NCBI GenBank assembly: GCA_027943245.1
Contig: JANDJZ010000023.1
Span: forward strand, 160,169-224,168
DNA length: 64,000 nt
Direction of reading: 5' to 3'
Origin: Acanthamoeba sp. SK_2022b
Lineage: Eukaryota > Discosea > Longamoebia > Acanthamoebidae
Part shown: in pieces, positions 12,401 to 17,233 of the stretch
How positions within the stretch are numbered: the stretch's first letter is position 1
How the letters are laid out: the number at the start of each line of letters is the position of its first letter
The notes under the pieces: generated by a model
What the model was told of the DNA's origin: nothing
What the model saw: the letters and a program-made list of their open reading frames with translations, nothing else
Database searches by the model: none
Translations under genes and position numbers: made by a program

Positions 12401-15400
12401 ATTTCCGTTCACGGCGACGTCAACACGGATGGCGAGCTGTTCGTGGAGAAGAGCACGAGCCTCGGCAACACGCTCTACGTGCACGCTGGCACCGACCTCG
12501 GCTCCACTCTTGAAGTGGCAGGCGCGAGCAGCTTCCAGGGCTACGTCTTCGTCAACAACGAAGCCTCCATCTCTGGCACCGTGTGGGCCGGCTGGGACAT
12601 GTCGGTCGACCGCGACGTCATCGTCGGCAGGAACACCCACCTCCTTGGCGACCTGGCCGTCAGCGGCAAGGCGCAGGTGGACGGCAAGTCATCGGTCAAG
12701 GGCGAGCTCGTCGTGGACGACAAGGTCACCTTCCAAGACGATCTCGATGTCTACGGCGAGGTGTCGGTGCGCGGCGACGTCAACACCGACGGCGATCTGT
12801 TCGTGGAGAAGACCACCAGCCTCGGCGCCAACCTCACGGTCGTGGGCGAGACGAGCTTGGGCTCAGGCCTCGACGTGCAGGGCGAGACCAGCATCCACAA
12901 CTGGTTCTTCGTCGACAACGACGCCCAGGTGACGGGCACCCTGTGGGTGGACTACGACCTCTCAGTCGGTCGCAACCTCGTGCTCGAGAACGACGCCTCG
13001 GTCGGCGGCGACGTCGAGATCAGCGGCTACGCCCTCGTGAGCGGCCTGGCATCGCTCGAGGACCGACTTGTGGTCGACGGCGAGACGACCCTCGCGAGCG
13101 ACCTGTTCGCGAGGGCCGACGTCTTGGTGGATGGCGAGCTATCGGTGAACGGCAACGTGCAGATCGACAGCGCGCTGTTTGTCGAGGACGCCGCGAGCCT
13201 CGGCGACGACCTCACGGTCGTGGGCGAGACCAGCCTCAACGCCGGTCTCGACGTGCTGGGCGCCACCTATCTCCATGCTTCGCTCAGTGTTGACGCCGAC
13301 GCGCTCATCACAGGCACTCTGTCGGTCGAGTCGGATCTCACGGTCGACGATGACGCGTTCGTGTCTGGCGACCTCTCTGTGGACGGCGCCACCTCTCTGT
13401 CATCGACTCTCGACGTCTTTGGCGTGGCCTCATTCGCCACCGACGTGACCGTGGCTGCTGACGCTCTTGTGGAGGGCAGCCTCGTGGTCAGCACCGATGC
13501 TGACGTTCTGGGAGACGTTTCCGTTCACGGCGACGTCAACACTGATGGCGATCTCTACGTGGAAAAGAGCACGAGCCTCGGCGACGACCTCACGGTCGTT
13601 GGCGAGACCAGCCTCAACGGCGGTCTCGACGTGCTGGGCGCCACCTATCTCCATGCTTCGCTCAGCGTCGACGCCGACGCGCTCATCACAGGCACTCTGT
13701 CGGTCGAGTCGGATCTCACGGTCGACGATGACGCGTTCGTGTCTGGCGACCTCTCTGTGGACGGCGCCACCTCTTTGTCATCGACTCTCGACGTCTTTGG
13801 CGTGGCCTCATTCGCCGCCGATGTGACCGTGGCTGCTGACGCTCTTGTGGAGGGCAGCCTCGTGGTCAACACCGACGCTGACGTTCTGGGAGACGTTTCC
13901 GTTCACGGCGACGTCAACACGAATGGCGATCTCTACGTGGAGAAGAGCACGAGCCTCGGCGACGACCTCACGGTCGTGGGCGAGACCAGCCTCAGCGGCC
14001 GCCTCGAAGTGCAGGGCGAGACCACCATCCACAACTACCTCTCCGTCACCAACGACGCAGCCGTGACAGGCACCCTCTGGGCCGACTTCGACCTCTCGGT
14101 CGGCCGTGACCTCATCGTCGAGAGCAACGTGTGGACCAAGGGCACCCTCCAGGTCGACCAGCAGGCCTCCCTCAGGTCGGACCTCGTGGTCGACGGCAGC
14201 AGCACGCTCGCCGGCGATCTGCTGGCTCAGGCCGATGCGCTCATCAGCGGCGAGCTGTCGGTGCGCGGTAACGTGCACACCGATGGCGATCTGTTCGTGG
14301 AGAAGACCACCAGCCTCGGCAGCAACGTAACCGTGGTGGGCGAGACCAGCCTCGGCGGCAAGCTCGACGTTCTGGGCCAGACCAGCATCCATGACTTCTT
14401 CTTCGTTGATAATGATGCTCAGATCACTGGCACCGTCTTCATCGATTTCGATCTTTCCATCGACCGCTTCCTGCGCGTCGAAAGCGACTCCGAGCTCGTT
14501 GGCAAGCTGCACGTCGGTGATAACGTTATTATTGACGGCCTCACCTCGCTAAACGGCCTCGACGTTACTGGCCAGACCACTCTCAGCGACGACCTCTTCG
14601 TCGTTGGTGCTGGCTCCATTGGCGGTCTGCTGACGGTTAGAGGCAACCTTGGTACCGATGGCAACCTGTTGGTTGAGAACGACTCGCGTATCGGCGGCCT
14701 CCTCTCCGTCGTCGGCGACGCCGAGCTTGACAGCGACCTTTCCGTCGGCGGTAGTGTCGATGTTATTGGCGATCTTGTCGTATCTCAGACCCTGCTTGTC
14801 ACCCTCGATGCTACCCTCAAGGGCGACGTGGCCATTGATCAGGACCTCTCCGTGGGCGGCGGTTTGAGCGTCACCCTTCTCGCCAGGTTCCTCGACGAGC
14901 TCTCGGTCTCAGGAACTACCTCCCTCGAGGCCGATGTCTACGCTCACCGTCTGCACGTCCGCGACACCCTTTCCGTCGGGGGCGTCGCCGTCATCCAGGG
15001 AACCTTCTCCGTTGACGACACCGCCACCATCGATGGCACTGTGAGCATCGGCAACGCCCTGTCCGTTCACCACAAGGTTGTATTCGAGAACACTCTCGAA
15101 GTAGCCGGTCAGGTGAACTTCAGCCACGACCTCTCAGTGAGCGGCGACGTTCACCTGGACGTAGACCTCTCGGTAGATGGCCAGGCCACCATTGGCGGCA
15201 AGCTGAGCGTTGCGGGCCTTACCACCCTGCTCGGCGAGCTGTCCGTCAAGCAAAACGCCGAGTTCCTGGCCAGCGCTGCCATCTTCGGTGACCTCGACGT
15301 CGGTCAGCTTGCCCGCTTCGTCGGTGACGTGCATCTCACCAGCGATCTCAGCGTCGATGGCGCGACCACTCTTGCCGTCCTCAGCGTCAGCGGTCTCTCC

Positions 15401-16546
15401 GAGTTCAGCGACGATGTCGAGATCTCGGCCGATCTTAGCGTGAGCGGCGACCTCACTGTGGGCGGTGCTTTGTCCCTAAGCATGCTCACTGTGGGCTCCG
15501 ACGCCACTATCGGCGACAACCTGTTTGTGCAGGACTACGCCACCATAGGAATCGACCTGGAGGTCTACGGTGCGGTCTCGGTGGGCTCGGACCTCGAGGT
15601 CACCGGTTCCACTACGCTCGCCTTCGTTGAGGCCAACACCCTCAGCGTAAGCCATAACCTCATCGCCAACAAGGATCTCTTCGTCACCAAAGATGTTGCC
15701 GTCTCTGGTTCCGTCACCGTGGCCGGTGGCCTCAACGTCATCCAAGACGTCACCGTCATTGGCACCCTCACCGCCGACTACGTCCGCGCTGTCAACGGCC
15801 TCCACGCCCTTGGCACCACCCAACTTGGCGGCACCGACATCTCCGGTTATCTCAGCGTGGCTGGCGATGTGAGCCTCGATTCCACGCTCTACGTCTCCGA
15901 TAGCCTCACCGTGGCCGGCGAGTTGGTTCTCCTCGACTCACTCTCGCTGGCCCAGGACCTCACCGTCTCCGGCGTGACCGCCCTTGACGATGTTGTTGTC
16001 GCTGGTGAGCTCTCCCTAGAGGGCCGTCTCGAGCTGGCCAAGAAGCCGCTCTCATTCCCTTATCCTGGCGTGGTTGCCGGCGTGCCTGTCAACCTGCTCG
16101 ACACCGTCACCGCCCATCCTTCGTCGCCTCTTAGCTACTACCTGCACACCTTCGCTGATTCGGGTGCCGCCAGCACAGATTACTTTGCCCTCTCTCTCCC
16201 CGGTGGAGCGTTCTACCAGCTCGAGCCGCTCGACCTCGATCTCCCCATGGTTTCGCGCATCGAGACGACTAACTACCAGGTGGGAGACATCATCATGCTC
16301 AAGGGTTCCAGCAAAGACAAGATCATCGCCTTCTGGGACTTCGAGGACCTGGTGAACGTCGTCGGCTCCGGTCCCAACGGCAACTTGTACAACGGCAGGG
16401 ACATGTCGACGGCCACCCTCAACTTCTACACCGAGTACCTCTACTCGGACGACATCTTCATCTACATGTATTCGCCTCGCACTCGCGTCGGTGTCGCCGG
16501 TTCTGCGATACAGACCATTCCCATCGAGTGGGTGAAGCTCAACTAA
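2..16546 (+). CDS. Giant hexapeptide-repeat (beta-solenoid) protein, 5' partial
   Basis: The frame is open from the first codon of the window (base 2) to TAA at 16544-16546, giving more than 5,500 codons with no intron; the true start lies to the left. The protein reads almost throughout in register of six residues, e.g. GDLFVE-KSTSLG-LDLFVV, with a small or hydrophobic residue at positions 3 and 5 of each hexad and Gly, Asp, Ser or Thr at the turns. Six-residue periodicity of this kind is known from triangular beta-helices (bactofilins, hexapeptide transferases, viral and bacterial fibre shafts), so a very long fibrous solenoid is inferred. Most units are marked by TDGDLFVEKSTSLG or a variant, every 120 or 126 residues. 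The last 160 or so residues (from about 16045) are non-repetitive and rich in aromatic residues and could be a cap or attachment domain. No membrane helix or anchor signal is visible at the C-terminus. The N-terminus, and so any signal peptide, is outside the window. Function unknown; a surface or cyst-wall fibre, adhesin or cytoskeletal filament are all possible. Confidence 0.85.
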   Translation, partial: VARDAVIGRDASIKGNLEVSSDVLVGETLSVVGETTLESHLHALSDAFVGGDLSVGGQASIRGDVHTDGDLFVEKSTSLGLDLFVVGETTLEADLLVNADAVVTGTSSLEGNVFAGNDLSVARDTVIGRDASIKGNLEVSSDVLVGEMLSVVGETTLESHLHALSNAFVGGDLSIGGQASIRGDVHTDGDLFVEKSTSLGLDLFVVGKTTLEADLLVNADAVVTGLSSLEGDVFAGNDLSVARDTVIGRNALVEGNLEVSSDVLVGETLSVVGETTLESHLHALSDAFVGGDLSVDGQASIRGDVHTDGDLFVEKSTSLGDHLVVVGETTLEDDLLVDADAAITGSLSVTGKSTLDDDVFAGNDLSVARDTVIGRDASVKGDLEVALNALVGETLNVAGETTLQSDLQALADVYVSGLLSVLGSTSVRGDMHTDGDLFVEKATSLGGHLVVVGETTLEADLLVDANAVVAQSLTVVKTATVEGVVRGLSDVLVGGELKVDKFTELRDGLYVDGLSSFAEDMAVGANVEVSGNVAVGGDLAVDGDGAFGGLVSVRGDVRTDGDLFVEKSTSLGLDLFVVGETTLEADLLVDADAVVTGTSSLEGDVFAGNDLSVARDTVIGRDASIKGNLEVSSDVLVGETLSVVGETTLASHLHALSDAFVGGDLSVDGQASIRGDVHTDGDLFVEKSTSLGLDLFVVGETILEADLLVNADAVVTGTSSLEGNVFAGNDLSVARDTVIGRNALVEGNLEVSSDVLVGEMLSVVGETTLESHLHALSDAFVGGDLSVDGQASIRGDVHTDGDLFVEKSTSLGDHLVVVGETTLEDDLLVDADAAITGSLSVTGKSTLDDDVFAGNDLSVARDTVIGRDASVKGDLEVALNALVGETLNVAGETTLQSDLEALADVHVSGLLSVLGSTSVRGDVHTDGDLFVEKATSLGGHLVVVGETTLEDDLLVDANAVVSQSLTVVKTATVEGVVRGLSDVLVGGELKVDKFTELRDGLYVDGLSSFAEDMAVGANVEVSGNVAVGGDLAVDGDGAFGGLVSVRGDVRTDGDLFVEKSTSLGLDLFVVGETTLEADLLVNADAVVTGTSSLEGDVFAGNDLSVARDAVIGRDASIEGNLEVSSDVLVGDTLSVVGETTLESHLHALSDAYIGFDLSVGGSASIRGDVHTDGDLFVEKSTSLGETLLVVGETTLEADLLVNADAVVTGTSSLEGNVFAGNDLSVARDTVIGRDASIKGNLEVSSDVLVGEMLSVVGETTLESHLHALSNAFVGGDLSIGGQASIRGDVHTDGDLFVEKSTSLGLDLFVVGETTLEADLLVNADAVVTGLSSLEGDVFAGNDLSVARDTVIGRNALVEGNLEVSSDVLVGDTLSVVGETTLESHLHALSDAFVGGDLSVDGQASIRGDVHTDGDLFVEKSTSLGDHLVVVGETTLEDDLLVDADAAITGSLSVTGKSTLDDDVFAGNDLSVARDTVIGRDASVKGDLEVALNALVGETLNVAGETTLQSDLEALADVHVSGLLSVLGSTSVRGDMHTDGDLFVEKATSLGGHLVVVGETTLEADLLVDANAVVSQSLTVVKTATVEGVVRGLSDVLVGGELKVDKFTELRDGLYVDGLSSFAEDMAVGANVEVSGNVAVGGDLAVDGDGAFGGLVSVRGDVRTDGDLFVEKSTSLGLDLFVVGETTLEADLLVNADAVVTGTSSLEGNVFAGNDLSVARDAVIGRNALVEGDLEVSSDVLVGDTLSVVGETTLESHLHALSDAYIGFDLSVGGSASIRGDVHTDGDLFVEKSTSLGETLLVVGETTLEADLLVNADAVVTGTSSLEGNVFAGNDLSVARDTVIGRDASIKGNLEVSSDVLVGEMLSVVGETTLESHLHALSNAFVGGDLSIGGQASIRGDVHTDGDLFVEKSTSLGLDLFVVGKTTLEADLLVNADAVVTGLSSLEGDVFAGNDLSVARDTVIGRNALVEGNLEVSSDVLVGETLSVVGETTLESHLHALSDAFVGGDLSVDGQASIRGDVHTDGDLFVEKSTSLGDHLVVVGETTLEDDLLVDANAVISQSLTVVKTATVEGVVRGLSDVLVGGELKVDKFTELRDGLYVDGLSSFAEDMTVGANVDITGNVNIGEDLEVGQDASIIGDLSVRGDVNTDGDLFVEKSTSLGNDLTVVGETSLNAGLDVLGATYLHDSLSVDSDARITGTLSVESDLTVDKDVVVYGDLSVDGATSLSSTLDVFGVASFATDVTVAADALVEGSLVVNVNADVIGDISVHGDVNTDGELFVEKSTSLGNTLYVHAGTDLGSTLEVAGASSFQGYVFVNNEASISGTVWAGWDMSVDRDVIVGRNTHLLGDLAVSGKAQVDGKSSVKGELVVDDKVTFQDDLDVYGEVSVRGDVNTDGDLFVEKSTSLGDHLTVVGETSLGSGLDVLGETSIHNWFFVDNDAQVTGTLWVDYDLSVGRNLVLENDASVGGDVEISGYALVSGLASLEDRLVVDGETTLASDLFARADVLVDGELSVNGDVQIDSALFVEDATSLGDDLTVVGETSLNAGLDVLGATYLHASLSVDADMRVLGTLSVGTDLTVDHNAHVSGTLSVTGATVLASTFEVAGHAAFASGVASFIADVTMEADAHVDGSLVVNANANVHGEVSVRGDVNTDGELFVEKSTSLGNTLYVHAGTDLGSTLEVAGASSFQGYVFVNNEASISGTVWAGWDMSVDRDVIVGRNTHLLGDLAVSGKSQVDGKSSVKGELVVDDMVTFQDDLDVYGEVSVRGDINTDGDLFVEKSSSLGANLTVVGETSLGSGLDVQGETSIHNWFFVDNDAQVTGTLWVDYDLSVGRNLVLENDASVGGDVEISGYALVSGLASLEDRLVVDGETTLASDLFARADVLVDGELSVNGDVQIDSALFVEDATSLGDDLTVVGETSLNGDLDVLGATYLHASLSVDADALITGTLSVESDLTVDEDAVVSGDLSVDGATSLSSTLDVFGVASFAADVTVAADALVEGSLVVNVNADVIGDISVHGDVNTDGELFVEKSTSLGNTLYVHAGTDLGSTLEVAGASSFQGYVFVNNEASISGTVWAGWDMSVDRDVIVGRNTHLLGDLAVSGKAQVDGKSSVKGELVVDDKVTFQDDLDVYGEVSVRGDVNTDGDLFVEKSSSLGADLTVVGETSLRGRLDVLGETTIHNYLSVTNDAAVTGTLWADFDLSVGRDLIVESNVWTKGTLQVDQQTSLRSDLVVDGSSTLAGDLLAQADALISGELSVRGNVRTDGDLFVEKTTSLGDDLTVVGETSLTGGLDVLGATYLHASLSVDADALVTGTLSVESDLTVDEDAFVSGDLSVDGATSLSSTLDVFGVASFATDVTVAADALVEGSLVVSTDADVLGDVSVHGDINTDGELFVEKSTSLGDDLTVVGETSLNAGLDVLGATYLHASLSVDADALITGTLSVESDLTVDDDAFVSGDLSVDGATSLSSTLDVFGVASFATDVTVAADALVEGSLVVNVNADVIGDISVHGDINTDGELFVEKSTSLGNTLYVHAGTDLGSTLEVAGASSFQGYVFVNNEASISGTVWAGWDMSVDRDVIVGRNTHLLGDLAVSGKSQVDGKSSVKGELVVDDKVTFQDDLDVYGEVSVRGDINTDGDLFVEKTTSLGANLTVVGETSLGSGLDVLGETSIHNWFFVDNDAQVTGTLWVDYDLSVGRNLVLENDASVGGDVEISGYALVSGLASLEDRLVVDGETTLASDLFARADVLVDGELSVNGDVQIDSALFVEDATSLGDDLTVVGETSLSGGLDVLGATYLHASLSVDADALVTGTLSVESDLTVDEDAVVSGDLSVDGATSLSSTLDVFGVASFATDVTMAADALVEGSLVVNTDADVLGDVSVHGDINTDGELFVEKSTSLGDDLTVVGETSLNAGLDVLGATYLHASLSVDADALITGTLSVESDLTVDDDAFVSGDLSVDGATSLSSTLDVFGVASFAADVTVAADALVEGSLVVNVNADVVGDVSVHGDVNTNGDLYVEKSTSLGDDLTVVGETSLNGDLDVLGATYLHASLSVDADALITGTLSVESDLTVDEDAFVSGDLSVDGATSLSSTLDVFGVASFAADVTVAADALVEGSLVVNVNADVIGDISVHGDVNTDGELFVEKSTSLGNTLYVHAGTDLGSTLEVAGASSFQGYVFVNNEASISGTVWAGWDMSVDRDVIVGRNTHLLGDLAVSGKAQVDGKSSVKGELVVDDKVTFQDDLDVYGEVSVRGDVNTDGDLFVEKTTSLGANLTVVGETSLGSGLDVQGETSIHNWFFVDNDAQVTGTLWVDYDLSVGRNLVLENDASVGGDVEISGYALVSGLASLEDRLVVDGETTLASDLFARADVLVDGELSVNGNVQIDSALFVEDAASLGDDLTVVGETSLNAGLDVLGATYLHASLSVDADALITGTLSVESDLTVDDDAFVSGDLSVDGATSLSSTLDVFGVASFATDVTVAADALVEGSLVVSTDADVLGDVSVHGDVNTDGDLYVEKSTSLGDDLTVVGETSLNGGLDVLGATYLHASLSVDADALITGTLSVESDLTVDDDAFVSGDLSVDGATSLSSTLDVFGVASFAADVTVAADALVEGSLVVNTDADVLGDVSVHGDVNTNGDLYVEKSTSLGDDLTVVGETSLSGRLEVQGETTIHNYLSVTNDAAVTGTLWADFDLSVGRDLIVESNVWTKGTLQVDQQASLRSDLVVDGSSTLAGDLLAQADALISGELSVRGNVHTDGDLFVEKTTSLGSNVTVVGETSLGGKLDVLGQTSIHDFFFVDNDAQITGTVFIDFDLSIDRFLRVESDSELVGKLHVGDNVIIDGLTSLNGLDVTGQTTLSDDLFVVGAGSIGGLLTVRGNLGTDGNLLVENDSRIGGLLSVVGDAELDSDLSVGGSVDVIGDLVVSQTLLVTLDATLKGDVAIDQDLSVGGGLSVTLLARFLDELSVSGTTSLEADVYAHRLHVRDTLSVGGVAVIQGTFSVDDTATIDGTVSIGNALSVHHKVVFENTLEVAGQVNFSHDLSVSGDVHLDVDLSVDGQATIGGKLSVAGLTTLLGELSVKQNAEFLASAAIFGDLDVGQLARFVGDVHLTSDLSVDGATTLAVLSVSGLSEFSDDVEISADLSVSGDLTVGGALSLSMLTVGSDATIGDNLFVQDYATIGIDLEVYGAVSVGSDLEVTGSTTLAFVEANTLSVSHNLIANKDLFVTKDVAVSGSVTVAGGLNVIQDVTVIGTLTADYVRAVNGLHALGTTQLGGTDISGYLSVAGDVSLDSTLYVSDSLTVAGELVLLDSLSLAQDLTVSGVTALDDVVVAGELSLEGRLELAKKPLSFPYPGVVAGVPVNLLDTVTAHPSSPLSYYLHTFADSGAASTDYFALSLPGGAFYQLEPLDLDLPMVSRIETTNYQVGDIIMLKGSSKDKIIAFWDFEDLVNVVGSGPNGNLYNGRDMSTATLNFYTEYLYSDDIFIYMYSPRTRVGVAGSAIQTIPIEWVKLN
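6451..14400 (+). repeat. Coding tandem array, family B (378-bp units)
   Basis: From about 6340 the sequence changes to a second, diverged unit type with ETSLNAGLDVLGATYLHASL, SVDGATSLSSTLDVFGVASF and a variant with GTVWAGWDMSVDRDVIVGRN. Neighbouring copies are 378 bp apart (for example 9901 and 10279, 11395 and 11773, 13267 and 13645), that is 21 hexads. Blocks of 1,494 bp (9901 to 11395) and 1,872 bp (11395 to 13267) repeat in turn; both are multiples of 18 bp. One interval, about 7580 to 7979, is 399 bp and carries a seven-residue insertion that breaks the hexad register. After about 14400 the hexads continue but are no longer near-identical copies. Confidence 0.88.
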
Positions 16547-16754
16547 GCGTGCGGACGGCCTCAACCCATCTCATCTTCGGGTCCTGTTCTCGACCCATCT
16601 CTCAACCCTCTTCTTCCTGTTAAACTCTCTTTAAAGAGAGTTCTTTAAAGAAAAAAGTAAGCCCAATAAAATAGATAATAAATTAATAATAATACATAGA
16701 CCTTCGGAGTGAAGCACGCCCATTTCTGTAGTCTTGTTTGTACAGGCTCAACAG
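16547..16754. other. Convergent intergenic spacer with palindrome and poly(A) signal
   Basis: This spacer lies between the ends of the giant gene (+) and the ABC transporter gene (-). A perfect 20-bp palindrome, AACTCTCTTTAAAGAGAGTT, occupies 16623-16642 and is followed directly by a second 12-bp palindrome (16641-16652). AATAAA at 16665-16670 lies about 120 nt after the giant gene's stop and is the likely polyadenylation signal. The stretch 16650-16700 is AT-rich. Confidence 0.7.
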
Positions 16755-17178
16755 CTAGTAGGTGTAGTTGTTCTTGAACGCCTCCTCCTTCTTTTGGTCG
16801 ATCTGTTGCCAGTCCCACGTCCCATCGCCGTGCAGCTGCAGCAGGTAGTCGTGGAACCGCCACAGAACTCGCCGCCTGTGGCTCACCGTTATACAGGAGA
16901 TTCCCCTGTTTGTTTGTTTGTTTTGTTTGTTTCAAACAGAAAAAAGCAGGAGTTAGCGACACAACACACGCTCCACCACACCCCAGCGAACCGTTGCTTC
17001 ATCTCGTGATAAATAAACGATTCTACTTCGGACGACACCGCCGAGGTGCACTCATCCATGACGGCCAAGCGCGGATTGTGATAGAGCAGCCTGCGCAACC
17101 AGCCCCCTCACGGCCAAGCGAGGTGCGGTGAGACGGGCTTGCGGAAGGGAGGAGAGAAAGGGCGAAACGTGTGTGTGT

Positions 17179-17233
<55 letters not shown>

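Noticed and set aside
172..15823. Many antisense and off-frame open frames of 60-240 codons inside the giant gene
   Set aside because: They recur at exactly the repeat periods and exist only because the sense strand is low in A/T stop triplets; their proteins are Ser/Arg/Thr-rich shadows.
1..16546. Possibility that the giant frame is bacterial contamination
   Set aside because: It runs into the same contiguous sequence as spliced eukaryotic genes and has a eukaryotic-style AATAAA downstream; transfer remains possible but contamination is unlikely unless the assembly is chimeric.
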